Source of the DNA: VFMC01 sp046331225
GTDB lineage: Bacteria; Actinomycetota; Acidimicrobiia; Acidimicrobiales; Ilumatobacteraceae
Direction of reading: 5' to 3'
DNA: 64,000 nucleotides
Assembly: GCA_046331225.1 (NCBI GenBank)
Contig: JAXLRF010000010.1
Location: 124,001 to 188,000, forward strand
The position numbers were made by a program, and so were the translations under genes. Each line of letters begins with the position of its first letter. Positions within the stretch are counted from its first letter, which is position 1. Under the pieces are notes generated by a model. That model was not told where the DNA came from. It searched no databases and saw nothing but the letters and a program-made list of their open reading frames with translations. Positions 23,548-32,516 of the stretch are shown piece after piece.

Positions 23548-24339
23548 ATGCGAGTTCTCGTCACCGGCGCCGCGCGCGCCATCGGTGCCGCCACGTGCGC
23601 GGCCCTCACCGCCGACGGCCACCACGTGGTGGCCACCGCCCGCGACGTGTCGCTGCTGGCCGACGTGTCGGCCGCCGAGCGGCTCGCGCTCGACGTCACC
23701 GACGACGCGTCGGTGACGGCGTGCCTCGACGCGGCCGGTTCGGCAGGCGCGATCGACGCGATCGTCAACAACGCGGCGGTCGGCGGGCGCGGGCCGCTCG
23801 AGAGTTTCCCGCTCGACCAGCTGCGCCGCACGTTCGAGACCAACACGATCGGTGCGCTCCGGATGGTGCAGGCGGTGGCACCGGCGTGGCGCGACCGTGG
23901 GTCGGGTGTCGTCGTCAACGTGAGCTCGGTGCAGGGGCGGGTGGCCACGCCGCTCGAGGGCCCGTACGCCGCGTCGAAGTTCGCGCTCGAGGCGATGTCG
24001 GAGACGCTGCACTACGAGCTCGGCCACTTCGGGATCCGCGTGGTGATCGTCGAGCCGGGCTACATCGCACCGGGCATGAAGCCGGTCGACGAGCACCTCG
24101 GCGACGCCGTCTACGACGAACTGCGCCGGCAGTGGTCGGGCACCGACTCGAAGCTCGTGGGTGAGCGGCCCGGGCCCGAGCTCGTGGCCCGAGCGATCGC
24201 TGCCGCGATCGCCGATCCGACCACGCCGCTGCGCGTGCCGGTCGGCGACGACGCGAACCTGATCCTCGGGGTGCGCAAGCAGCTCGACGACGAGTCGTTC
24301 GAGTCGACGATGCGCCAGACGATCGGCCTCAGCTGGTAG
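23548..24339 (+). CDS. Short-chain dehydrogenase/reductase (SDR)
   Basis: 263-residue SDR. The nucleotide loop is TGAARAIG (residues 6-13), NNAAVGG replaces the common NNAG, the catalytic Ser lies in NVSSVQG and the catalytic motif is YAASK. An Arg at the end of the second strand (VVATARD) suggests NADP. It resembles the group of oxidoreductases acting on sterols, retinol or 3-oxo compounds, but the substrate is open. ATG 23548 follows a TAGCGT box. It overlaps the convergent GNAT gene by 11 bases. Confidence 0.88.
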   Translation: MRVLVTGAARAIGAATCAALTADGHHVVATARDVSLLADVSAAERLALDVTDDASVTACLDAAGSAGAIDAIVNNAAVGGRGPLESFPLDQLRRTFETNTIGALRMVQAVAPAWRDRGSGVVVNVSSVQGRVATPLEGPYAASKFALEAMSETLHYELGHFGIRVVIVEPGYIAPGMKPVDEHLGDAVYDELRRQWSGTDSKLVGERPGPELVARAIAAAIADPTTPLRVPVGDDANLILGVRKQLDDESFESTMRQTIGLSW

Positions 24340-24727
24340 GCCAGTCGCGCAGCATCATGCCGACGCTCACGCGCGGCACCGCGAAGCCGAACTTGCCGTA
24401 GAGCCAGTCGACGTCGGCGAACAGGGTGACGATCGTGCTGCGCGGCAGCGTCGCCACGAACCCCATGATCGACGTCATCACCAGACGCGAGAGCCCCTGA
24501 CCCTGGAACTCGGGGTGCACGGCGATGTCGGTGATCTGCACGTGCAATCCGTCGCCCACCACGCGACCCATGCCGATCAGCCGCTGTCCGTCGCGGATCG
24601 TGACGGCGTGCAGCGACCGGGGAAGCGCGGCGGCCGCGGCGGCACGGTCCATGGCCGACAGGCCCGCCGCCACGCGCAGGTCGCAGAACTCGTCGACGTC
24701 GGGAACGGCCTCGATCACCTCGAACAT
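24329..24727 (-). CDS. GNAT-family N-acetyltransferase
   Basis: 132-residue acetyl-CoA-dependent acetyltransferase. The core GNAT strands are seen as ITDIAVHPEFQGQGLSRLVM (about 72-91), which contains the acetyl-CoA loop Q-x-x-G-x-S/A. The closing YGKFGFAVP block is the typical C-terminal turn. It would acetylate an amine on a small molecule or protein. ATG 24727 is fixed by TAGGGT ending six bases upstream. It is short but complete for the family. Confidence 0.85.
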   Translation of the reverse strand: MFEVIEAVPDVDEFCDLRVAAGLSAMDRAAAAAALPRSLHAVTIRDGQRLIGMGRVVGDGLHVQITDIAVHPEFQGQGLSRLVMTSIMGFVATLPRSTIVTLFADVDWLYGKFGFAVPRVSVGMMLRDWPTS

Positions 24728-24733
24728 GGCGCC

Positions 24734-24739
24734 ACCCTA
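24734..24739 (-). promoter_or_regulatory. TAGGGT -10 box, leaderless GNAT start
   Basis: On the minus strand TAGGGT ends six bases before ATG 24727. Confidence 0.6.
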
Positions 24740-24752
24740 CGGGTGCCGGCGC

Positions 24753-25574
24753 TCAGGCGATCTCGCGCCAGGCGGCCAGGCGGGCGGCGCTGTCGTCACC
24801 GGGCAGCGGCAGTTGCACCACCACGCGCAGGCTCGGCCACTCGCTCGCGGTGAGCTGCTGGTACTCGAATGCGAGCTCGCCGGCGCGCGGGTGGTGGTAG
24901 CCGCGCACGCGGGTCTGGAACTGAGCGACGTCGGCCTGCGCCCACCACGTGTCGAACTCGGGGCTCGCGGCGCGGAGCCGATCGACGAGCGACACCACGT
25001 GCGGGTCGGAACGCAGGGTGGCGGTGCCGGCGCGGAACTCGGCCAGGATCCGCCGGGCCTGCGACGGCCAGTCGGCCACCAGCGCGCGTGCGGTCGGCTC
25101 GGCGAAGATCACCCACAGCAGGTTGCGGTCGGCGGGGTCGAGGCGCTCGATCATCGGATAGAGCCGTGCCTGCGCACGGTTCCAGGCCAGGAACTCCCAG
25201 CGCGGCCCGAGCACGTAGGCCGGCGCGGGCTCCATCGACTCGATCAACCGCACGAGCGCGTCGGGCGCCTGCTCGACCAGCTCGGCGGTGGTCGCGGGCA
25301 CGTGCGAGGCGAGTGCGAGCAGGTGTTGGCGGCCGGCCTCGTCGAGCAGCAGCGCACGTGCGAGCGCCTCGAGCACGTCGACCGAGGCGTTGATCCGGCG
25401 GCCCTGCTCGAGCCACGTGTACCAGGTGACCGACACGCCGGCGAGCATCGACACCTCTTCGCGACGCAGCCCCTTCGTGCGCCGGGCGTGACCCGCGGGC
25501 AGGCCGACGTCGGTCGGGGTGAGCGCGTCGCGCCGTGCCCGCAGGAAGGCGCCGAGCTCCTCGCGTTGGTTCAC
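24753..25574 (-). CDS. XRE-family regulator with MmyB-like ligand domain
   Basis: 273-residue transcription regulator. The N-terminal helix-turn-helix (about 30-75: GLRREEVSMLAGVSVTWYTW) is of the XRE type, and the rest is the MmyB-like domain (PAS-like, with VLGPRWEFLAWNRAQ and WPSLRVVVQLPLPG) that in relatives binds a fatty acid or other ligand. Such genes usually control an adjacent dehydrogenase or SDR. It lies between a GNAT gene and a divergent M20 peptidase. GTG 25574 is chosen; no strong ribosome site is visible. Confidence 0.85.
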   Translation of the reverse strand: MNQREELGAFLRARRDALTPTDVGLPAGHARRTKGLRREEVSMLAGVSVTWYTWLEQGRRINASVDVLEALARALLLDEAGRQHLLALASHVPATTAELVEQAPDALVRLIESMEPAPAYVLGPRWEFLAWNRAQARLYPMIERLDPADRNLLWVIFAEPTARALVADWPSQARRILAEFRAGTATLRSDPHVVSLVDRLRAASPEFDTWWAQADVAQFQTRVRGYHHPRAGELAFEYQQLTASEWPSLRVVVQLPLPGDDSAARLAAWREIA

Positions 25575-25652
25575 CGACCCATTCCACCAGCTCCACCGGT
25601 CGGCGCGCCGCTTCGTTCCGTCACCGGCCCGATCCGTGCCTGGTGCTGCCGG

Positions 25653-25658
25653 TACCCT
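25653..25658 (+). promoter_or_regulatory. TACCCT -10 box, leaderless peptidase start
   Basis: TACCCT ends six bases before ATG 25665 in the spacer shared with the divergent XRE gene. Confidence 0.6.
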
Positions 25659-25664
25659 CCTGGC

Positions 25665-26783
25665 ATGACCGCGACCGACCGCTCGAAGGCCCCCTCGCTC
25701 GACTCGATCCTCGCCGACCTCGCCGATCTCGTGAACGTCGAGTCGCCGTCGGCCGATCGCGAGGCGCTCGAGCGCAGCGCCGCCGCGGTGGCGTCGATGA
25801 TCGAGGAGCGGCTCGGCTCGGCCCCCGAGCTGGTGCCGTCGGCCGCCGGCCCGCTGGTGCACTGGCGTGCGCCGGGCGAGCCGAAGGTGCTGATCCTCGG
25901 CCACCACGACACGGTGTTCCCGATCGGCACGCTGGCCAAGCGGCCGTTCACCGTGGCCGACGGCCGCGTGAGCGGACCGGGCGTGTTCGACATGAAGGCC
26001 GGCATCGTGCAGGCCGTCCACGCCGTGGCGTCGCTCGACGACCCGAGCGGCATCGAGATCCTGATGACGCCGGACGAGGAGCTCGGCTCCGAGGCGAGCC
26101 GCGAGCTGCTCGAGGCACGAGCGCTGGCCTGCGGCACGGTGCTCGTGCTCGAGCCGAGCGCCGACGGCGGTGCCCTCAAGACGGCCCGCAAGGGGGTGGG
26201 CACGTTCGACGTCGTGGTGCACGGCAAGGCCTCGCACGCCGGTCTCGAGCCCGAGAAGGGCGTCAACTCGCTGGTGGCCGCGGCGGAGCTGATCGGCCGC
26301 ATCGCCACCTTCGGCGACCCCGCCACCGCCACGACGGTGACGCCCACGATGGCGTGGTCGGGCACCGCGGAGAACGTCGTGCCGGCCGAGACCCGCGTGC
26401 GGGTCGACGTCCGGATCGTCGAACCGGCCGAGCAGGCCCGCCTCGAGGCAGCGTTCGGTGGCCTGGCCGCCGATCCCGGCTCGGTCGCCGGCGCCACCGT
26501 CACGATCGAGGGTGGGATCAACCGTCCGCCGATGCACCCCTCGGCCTCCGAGACGCTGTTCCCGATCGCCGCCGACGCAGCGGCCTCGGTGGGCATCGAC
26601 GGCATCCGCGGCGTGGGCGTGGGCGGCGGCAGCGACGGCAACTTCACGGCTGCCCTGGGCATCCCCACCCTCGACGGCCTCGGTGCCGTCGGCGGCGGTG
26701 CGCACGCGGACCACGAGCACGTCCTGGTCGACACCCTGGTGCCGCGCACCCTGATGCTCGCCGCGCTCCTCCGACGCCTCTGA
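25665..26783 (+). CDS. M20-family metallopeptidase (glutamate carboxypeptidase-like)
   Basis: 372-residue zinc amidohydrolase. Metal ligands follow the M20 order: His in LGHHDTVFP, the bridging Asp in GVFDMKAG, Glu-Glu in TPDEELGS, and a late His in GGGAHADHEHV. The dimerisation lid domain lies at about 175-285. The family removes C-terminal glutamate or deacylates N-acyl amino acids or folate. The PDEE pair and the GGGAHAD ending fit the carboxypeptidase G2 group. It is divergent from an MmyB-type regulator, which may control it. Confidence 0.9.
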   Translation: MTATDRSKAPSLDSILADLADLVNVESPSADREALERSAAAVASMIEERLGSAPELVPSAAGPLVHWRAPGEPKVLILGHHDTVFPIGTLAKRPFTVADGRVSGPGVFDMKAGIVQAVHAVASLDDPSGIEILMTPDEELGSEASRELLEARALACGTVLVLEPSADGGALKTARKGVGTFDVVVHGKASHAGLEPEKGVNSLVAAAELIGRIATFGDPATATTVTPTMAWSGTAENVVPAETRVRVDVRIVEPAEQARLEAAFGGLAADPGSVAGATVTIEGGINRPPMHPSASETLFPIAADAAASVGIDGIRGVGVGGGSDGNFTAALGIPTLDGLGAVGGGAHADHEHVLVDTLVPRTLMLAALLRRL

Positions 26784-26801
26784 TCCGGCGCCCGCGGGGC
26801 G

Positions 26802-29390
26802 TCAGTGGTCGAGCGGCAGCTGGTGGTCGGTGTCGCTCTGGGCCGACAGGTAGGCCATCGCCTCGGAGGTGCTCATCGGTGTGGCGAAGTAGTAGCCCTG
26901 CGCGTGGTGGCAGCCGTGGGCCCGCAGCTCCTCGAGCTGTTCGGCGGTCTCGACGCCCTCGGCGATCGCGGCGAACCCGAGCTCGCGGGTGAGCGACAGC
27001 ACCAGCTGGATCAGCTCCATCTCGCCGTGGATGAGGCTGCGGTCGATCTTCACGTAGTCGGCCGAGAACTGCTTGAGCATCGCGAGGTTCGAGTAGCCGG
27101 TGCCGAAGTCGTCGATCGCGAACCGCACGCCCAGGTCGCGCAACGCGTCGAGACGCGGCTGCGCGGCGTTGAGCTCGTCCATCACCATCTCCTCGGTGAT
27201 CTCGATGCTCAGGGCCGAGGCCGGCAGGCGGGCCTCGGTGAGCGCGTCACCGATCACGTCGACCAGGCGATGGTCGAGCAGCTGGTGGCGCGACATGTTG
27301 ACGGCCATCGTGATGCGGGGCGCCAGCAGCCGCATCATCGCCGCCGTGCTGGTCGCCTCCTTGACGACGAACTCGCCGAACGACTTCGCGAAGCCGGCGC
27401 TCTCGACCACCGGGATGAAGTCCTTGGGCTGCAGCAGGCCGCGGGTGGGGTGGTGCCAGCGGGCGAGGGTCTCGAAGCCGAGGATGTCACCGGAGAGCGT
27501 GTTGACGATCGGCTGGTAGTGCAGCTCGATCTCCTTGCGGTCGATCGCGGTGCGCAGGTCGGCCTCGAGCTCGAGCCGTTCGTCGGCGCGCACGCGCATC
27601 TCGCGGTCGAACACCGCCACCCGTCGGCGACCGGTGCGCTTGGCCGCGTACATCGCCAGGTCGGCCTGCTGGACGAGCTCGGACGCGCTGAGCCCCTGGC
27701 GGCCGATGGCGATGCCGATGCTCATCGACACGACGTGCTCGCGGCCCTCGATCTCGACCGGCTGACGGACCACGTCGATGAAGCGCTGCGCGATCGCGAT
27801 GGCCGCGTCGACACCGAGCTCCTCGCGGCAGACCACCACGAACTCGTCGCCGCCCAGCCGTCCGACGAGGTCGTTGGCGCGCGCCGAGTCGACCAACCGG
27901 TTGGCCACGCTGGTGAGCAGCCGGTCGCCGACGGCGTGGCCGAGGCTGTCGTTGACGAGCTTGAAGCCGTCGAGGTCGCCGAACAGCACGGCCACCGGGT
28001 CGCCCGCGGCGAGGGTCTCGGAGAGGGTGTGGAAGAGCTTCTGCCGGTTGGGGAGGCCGGTGAGCAGGTCGTGGCCGGCCTCGAACGCGAGCCGTTGCTC
28101 GAGCGCCTTGCGCTCTTCGATGTCGCGGCAGATCACGGCGACGGCCTCGAGGTCGCCGGCCTCGTCGAACAGCGCCATCACCACGGCCGAGGTGGGGCGG
28201 CGGTGCCGGTGACGGTCGTACACCTCGATCTCGCCGCTCCAGCTGCCACCGTCGGAGATGACACCGAGCACCTCGTCGAAGAGCATCTCGTGGTACTCAC
28301 GCGGGACGAACTCGGTGATGTCGGCGAGCGGGATCCGCTCGATGCCGAAGAAGCTGCGGCCGGCCGGGTTGAGGTAGTCGTTGTGGGGACGCAGCGACGA
28401 GATCGCGATGATGTCGGACGTGCTGTCGGCGACGGCTCGGAACTGCTCGAGCTTGCGCCGGTTGTCGAGGTCGTCGTGCACGTCCTGCAGGGTGAGCGCG
28501 GCTCCGATCACCGACCCGTCGTCGCCGTACATCGGGGCCGTGTTCACGCGCACGTCGCGGATGCCGAGCGCCGGGTGCACCACGCGCATGCCGCGCCGCG
28601 CCGGACGGCCTTCGCGGATGGCCTCCTGCATCTCGCCGTACACCTGCGCGTCGAGGTGGTGGACGTGGCCGAGCAGTTCGTCGAGGCTGGCGGGCGGCAC
28701 CGGCACCTGCAGGAAGTCGGTGACGAGCGCGTTGACCAGCGTGGTGCGGCCGGCGAGGTCGACGGTCATGATGCCGATCGGCGCGGTGTCGACCGAGGTG
28801 CGGAGGCGGCGCTCGTGTTCCTGTGCCTCGCGGGCGGCCAGCACCGCGTCGCTCATGACGTCGCTCACGAGGCCGAACACGACGGCGCCGGCGACGGTGG
28901 GGATCACGCGCAGCACGACGGCCCACGGGTTGTCGAAGGTGTCGAGCACCACCATCACGCTCGGCACCACCATCACCGCGACGATCGGCCAGGCCCGGCG
29001 CAGGCCGAGCACGCTGGCGTAGGCGATCGGGACGATCGAGTACCAGGGGATGACGACGAGCGAGGTGGGGTCGCCCAGCTGCAGGGTGGCCGACAGCAGC
29101 AGCACGATCGCCGCCGTGGCGCGGGCGAGGGGTCGCAGCCGGTCGCCGGGCCACACGAGCGACAGCGCACCGGCCACCTGGCCGAGGATCGAGCTGATCA
29201 GCAGCAGCACCGAGCCGTCGTGGGTGAGCTCGTACGCGGTGATGTGCAGCGACAGGCCGAGCAGGATCAGCGGCTCGCCGCGGCGCAGCAGGTCGCGCAC
29301 GAGGGCCGAGCGGTCGCGCGGGGTCGACTGCCGCCCGGATCCCCGCCAGGGGACGCGAGAGGAGAACCGGGGCGCTCCGCCGCTCCACAT
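26802..29390 (-). CDS. Membrane GGDEF-EAL protein with two PAS domains
   Basis: 862-residue c-di-GMP protein. Order: about five hydrophobic helices (40-180), PAS (200-305), PAS (312-425), GGDEF (435-590) and EAL (605-850). The cyclase motif GGDEF is intact at about 513-517. In the EAL domain the signature reads FETLAR (Thr for Ala), but the metal and catalytic positions are present: the first Glu, Asn in MAVNMS, Glu in SIEITEE, Asp pair in DDFGTGYSN, Lys in VKIDRS, Glu in AEGVET and Gln in QGYYFA. Both making and breaking of c-di-GMP are therefore possible. ATG 29390 is fixed by a TAGCCT box seven bases upstream. Confidence 0.92.
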   Translation of the reverse strand: MWSGGAPRFSSRVPWRGSGRQSTPRDRSALVRDLLRRGEPLILLGLSLHITAYELTHDGSVLLLISSILGQVAGALSLVWPGDRLRPLARATAAIVLLLSATLQLGDPTSLVVIPWYSIVPIAYASVLGLRRAWPIVAVMVVPSVMVVLDTFDNPWAVVLRVIPTVAGAVVFGLVSDVMSDAVLAAREAQEHERRLRTSVDTAPIGIMTVDLAGRTTLVNALVTDFLQVPVPPASLDELLGHVHHLDAQVYGEMQEAIREGRPARRGMRVVHPALGIRDVRVNTAPMYGDDGSVIGAALTLQDVHDDLDNRRKLEQFRAVADSTSDIIAISSLRPHNDYLNPAGRSFFGIERIPLADITEFVPREYHEMLFDEVLGVISDGGSWSGEIEVYDRHRHRRPTSAVVMALFDEAGDLEAVAVICRDIEERKALEQRLAFEAGHDLLTGLPNRQKLFHTLSETLAAGDPVAVLFGDLDGFKLVNDSLGHAVGDRLLTSVANRLVDSARANDLVGRLGGDEFVVVCREELGVDAAIAIAQRFIDVVRQPVEIEGREHVVSMSIGIAIGRQGLSASELVQQADLAMYAAKRTGRRRVAVFDREMRVRADERLELEADLRTAIDRKEIELHYQPIVNTLSGDILGFETLARWHHPTRGLLQPKDFIPVVESAGFAKSFGEFVVKEATSTAAMMRLLAPRITMAVNMSRHQLLDHRLVDVIGDALTEARLPASALSIEITEEMVMDELNAAQPRLDALRDLGVRFAIDDFGTGYSNLAMLKQFSADYVKIDRSLIHGEMELIQLVLSLTRELGFAAIAEGVETAEQLEELRAHGCHHAQGYYFATPMSTSEAMAYLSAQSDTDHQLPLDH

Positions 29391-29397
29391 GGGTTCG

Positions 29398-29403
29398 AGG
29401 CTA
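29398..29403 (-). promoter_or_regulatory. TAGCCT -10 box, leaderless GGDEF-EAL start
   Basis: On the minus strand TAGCCT ends seven bases before ATG 29390. This supports the ATG over the in-frame TTG at 29426. Confidence 0.6.
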
Positions 29404-29491
29404 GGAGCGGGGGAGGGGTGCTGCAAGCGCCGTGGGTGAGGCGCGGCGCGCGGTCAGCGAGCCGTCTTGACGAGGCGCAGAGAACCGACGC

Positions 29492-30820
29492 TCAGTCGCC
29501 GCCACCGAGCTCGAAGATGCCGCCACCGGCACCGAGCGTGCCGGCCTGGCGGTAGACGTCGAGCTTGGTGCGCGTGTCGTCGATGTCGAGGTTGCGCATC
29601 GTCAGCTGACCGATGCGGTCGAGCGGGCCGAAGGCCTGGTCCTCGACGCGCTCCATGCTCAGGCGCTCCGGCGCGTAGGTGAGGTTGGGGCTCGTGGTGT
29701 CGAGGATCGTGTAGTCGTCGCCGCGCCGCAGCCGGATCGTCACCTCGCCGGTGACCGCCGAGCCGACCCAGCGCAGCAGCGGCTCGCGCAGCATCAGGCT
29801 CTGCGGGTCGAACCAGCGACCCTCGTAGAGCAACCGACCGAGACGACGACCCATCGTGCGGTAGTTCTCGATGGTGTTCTCGTTGTGGATGCCGGTGACC
29901 AGACGCTCGTAGGCGATGTGCAGCAGCGCCAGACCGGGGCCCTCGTAGATGCCGCGGCTCTTGGCCTCGATGATCCGGTTCTCGATCTGGTCGCTCATGC
30001 CGAGCCCGTGCCGTCCGCCGATCCGGTTGGCCTCGTCGACGAGGGCCACCTGGTCGGGGAACTCCTGGCCGTTGATCGCCACCGGCCAGCCCTCGACGAA
30101 GCGCACCGTGACGGTCTCGGCCGCGATCTGCACGTCGTCGCGGTAGTGGGCGACGCCCATGATCGGCTCGACGATGTCCATGCTGGTGCCGAGCTCCTCG
30201 AGCAGCTTGGCCTCGTGGGTGGCGCCCCAGATGTTGGCGTCGGTGGAGTACGCCTTCTCCTTGCTCGCGCGGTACGGCAGGTTGCGGGTGGTGAGGAACT
30301 CGCTCATCTCGGCGCGGCCGCCGAGCTCGTCGACGAACTGCTGGTCGAGCCACGGCTTGTAGATGCGCAGCGCCGGGTTGACGAGCAGGCCGTAGCGGTA
30401 GAAGCGCTCGATGTCGTTGCCCTTGTAGGTGCTGCCGTCGCCCCAGATGTCGACGCCGTCCTCCTTCATCGCCTGCACGAGCAGCGTGCCGGTGACGGCG
30501 CGGCCGAGCGGGGTGGTGTTGAAGTAGGTCTTGCCGGCGGTGGTGATGTGGAACGCACCGCACTGCAATGCCATCAGCCCCTGCAGCACCAGCTCGGCAC
30601 GGCAGTCGACGAGGCGGGCCTCCTCGGCGCCGTACTCCTTGGCGCGGCCGGGCACGCCGGGCAGGTCGGGCTCGTCGTACTGGCCGAGGTCGGCCGTGTA
30701 GCAGTAGGGGATCGCACCCTTCTCGCGCATCCACGCCACCGCGGCGGACGTGTCGAGCCCACCGCTGAACGCGATCCCGACTCGTTCCCCGACCGGCAGC
30801 GACATCAACACCTTCGACAT
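29492..30820 (-). CDS. argG: Argininosuccinate synthase
   Basis: 442-residue ATP-dependent enzyme joining citrulline and aspartate in arginine synthesis. The ATP loop AFSGGLDTS is at about 17-25, and the citrulline/aspartate sites are seen in GDGSTYKGNDIERF, YSTDANIWG and the late RLRRGDDYTIL. Its length is that of the long (E. coli-like) ArgG type, not the roughly 400-residue type usual in many actinobacteria, which points to a distinct origin. No other arg gene lies near it. ATG 30820 has TAGCGT (30830-30835) nine bases upstream and the Rieske gene stops 26 bases before it. Confidence 0.95.
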   Translation of the reverse strand: MSKVLMSLPVGERVGIAFSGGLDTSAAVAWMREKGAIPYCYTADLGQYDEPDLPGVPGRAKEYGAEEARLVDCRAELVLQGLMALQCGAFHITTAGKTYFNTTPLGRAVTGTLLVQAMKEDGVDIWGDGSTYKGNDIERFYRYGLLVNPALRIYKPWLDQQFVDELGGRAEMSEFLTTRNLPYRASKEKAYSTDANIWGATHEAKLLEELGTSMDIVEPIMGVAHYRDDVQIAAETVTVRFVEGWPVAINGQEFPDQVALVDEANRIGGRHGLGMSDQIENRIIEAKSRGIYEGPGLALLHIAYERLVTGIHNENTIENYRTMGRRLGRLLYEGRWFDPQSLMLREPLLRWVGSAVTGEVTIRLRRGDDYTILDTTSPNLTYAPERLSMERVEDQAFGPLDRIGQLTMRNLDIDDTRTKLDVYRQAGTLGAGGGIFELGGGD

Positions 30821-30846
30821 AGGTGTCCGACGCTACCGGCGGGGCC

Positions 30847-32229
30847 CTATTCCCTGTCGATCCACCGGCCGAGCAGCCAGTGGAAGTGGCGGAGCTTGGT
30901 CTCCTGGTAGTTGGCGAGGGTGATGCCCTTGCGCAGCGACGGCAGACCCTTCTGCACCTTCGGGAGGTTGAAGGTGTCCTGGTTGAACACGCGGGCGAGC
31001 ATGCCGAGCTCGGGGGCCTCGGTCCAGTCGTCGTCGGGGCCGAGCCAGTGGATCTTCGCAGCAGGCGGCCTGGGCTGCGAGGTGTCGTACGGCTCGAGGT
31101 ACATGCACTCCATCACCGACATGTCGTGGCGGTCCTCGTAGGGACGGAACCGGTAGACGATCCGGTTGTACGCACCCCACGGATGGAAGTTCGGGAAGAG
31201 CGTGAAGTAGATCGAGTCGCTCATCTCGGCGTCGCTCAGCCGGTCGGCCGCCTCGGCGCCGAGCACCTTCGCGAACCGGGCCCGGCCGCCGGCACCGGTG
31301 ACGCCTCGGGCCGTCATGCCGTCGGCGAGCGTCACGAACGCCGGCTCGTCCTCGCGTCGGTCGCTCACCGCGTCGAACATCTGCTGCTCGGTCGGCGCCC
31401 ACGACAGGTGCGGGCTCGGCGTGCCGTTGGGCGTGATCGCGCGGCTGAAGTTGCCGCTCCAGTCGTACTGGGTGTTGGCGTCACCGATGCCCGCGAGCAG
31501 CTGCGGATGGGTGGCCACCACGTGGAAGGCCTCCATGAAGGCCTCCTGCACCACCTTCCAGTTGGTGCGGAACACGCGCGCCACGTGCGCCGAGGTGTAC
31601 CGCTGCTCGAGCGGCCACTTCTCGAACTGGGCGGGCAGCTCGCCGAGGAAGTCCTCGAGCGGCTCGGCATCGGGGTCGGGGTTGATGAACACGAACCCGC
31701 CCCACGTGCCGACGCGGGCCTCGGGCAGCGACCACTCGTCGTGGCGCACGTGCGGGAAGTCCCACTCGCAGGGCACCTGCTTCAGCGACCCGTCGAGGTT
31801 CCAGCAGAACCCGTGGAACGGGCAGCGGAGCTCGTGTGCGTTGCCGTCGTGCTCGCGGAGATGACGGCCGCGGTGCAGGCACGCGTTGGCGAAGGCCTGG
31901 ATGCGGTCGGGGGCCGAGCGCACGATCAGGTAGCTCTGGTCGCAGATGTCGTACACACACGTGTCGCCGACCTCGGGGATCGCCTCTTCGCGGCACGCCA
32001 TCTGCCACACGCGCGACCACACCTTGTCGCGCTCGAGCTCGTGGAACTCGCGGCTCGTGTAGCGCCTGACGTCGATGTCGGTGTCGCCGAGGAACTCCCA
32101 CCGCTGCCAGCGCAAGGCGACGGGCACGTTCTCGGGGCGCGAGTCGGTGTCGAGCAGTTCCTGGTACGAGATGCCCCGCGAGCGCGCCGTGCCGGGCGTG
32201 GGAGCGGGGGCGTCGGACAGCTCGGTCAC
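30847..32229 (-). CDS. Rieske non-haem iron oxygenase, large (alpha) subunit
   Basis: 460-residue ring-hydroxylating-type oxygenase. The Rieske [2Fe-2S] ligands are Cys117/His119 (CLHRG) and Cys136/His139 (CPFHG). The mononuclear iron site is seen as His236 and His241 in EAFHVVATHPQ, with a carboxylate ligand further on. Known relatives hydroxylate aromatics, steroids or amines with electrons from a reductase. No reductase or small (beta) subunit is nearby. GTG 32229 overlaps the stop of the 78-residue gene upstream (GTGA), so the pair is co-translated. The substrate is unknown. Confidence 0.9.
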   Translation of the reverse strand: MTELSDAPAPTPGTARSRGISYQELLDTDSRPENVPVALRWQRWEFLGDTDIDVRRYTSREFHELERDKVWSRVWQMACREEAIPEVGDTCVYDICDQSYLIVRSAPDRIQAFANACLHRGRHLREHDGNAHELRCPFHGFCWNLDGSLKQVPCEWDFPHVRHDEWSLPEARVGTWGGFVFINPDPDAEPLEDFLGELPAQFEKWPLEQRYTSAHVARVFRTNWKVVQEAFMEAFHVVATHPQLLAGIGDANTQYDWSGNFSRAITPNGTPSPHLSWAPTEQQMFDAVSDRREDEPAFVTLADGMTARGVTGAGGRARFAKVLGAEAADRLSDAEMSDSIYFTLFPNFHPWGAYNRIVYRFRPYEDRHDMSVMECMYLEPYDTSQPRPPAAKIHWLGPDDDWTEAPELGMLARVFNQDTFNLPKVQKGLPSLRKGITLANYQETKLRHFHWLLGRWIDRE

Positions 32230-32462
32230 GAGGCCACCTCCTCGCGGCGCGACACCTCGTCGGCGGCCTGCTGGAACCTGTTGGGCAGCTGCGGCCCGCC
32301 GATCCAGAGGCACAGGTGCGGATCCGCATGGCGGAGCTCGCCCTCGATCCACACGCCCTGCGCGGTGAACCGGCCGCGGCGGTCGAGCTTGGTGACCTCG
32401 ATCGTTCCGTCGGCCAGCAGGTCGTACCTCGCTCCCGACAGCGCGTGCGTGATGGTGCGCAT
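32226..32462 (-). CDS. 78-residue protein upstream of the Rieske oxygenase
   Basis: Small soluble protein, first in a two-gene operon. It starts at ATG 32462 with GAGGGG upstream and its TGA overlaps the Rieske start. It is charged, with a short strand-rich core (TIEVTKLDRRGRFTAQGVW). No family is recognised; it does not look like a classical beta subunit or a ferredoxin, as it has no Cys cluster (one Cys). A role as a small oxygenase partner is suggested only by the 4-base overlap. Confidence 0.65.
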   Translation of the reverse strand: MRTITHALSGARYDLLADGTIEVTKLDRRGRFTAQGVWIEGELRHADPHLCLWIGGPQLPNRFQQAADEVSRREEVAS

Positions 32463-32516
32463 CGTGTGACCCCTCGTCGCTCGGGACCGCACCCCTCGCG
32501 GCCCGCAGGTCCGAGA

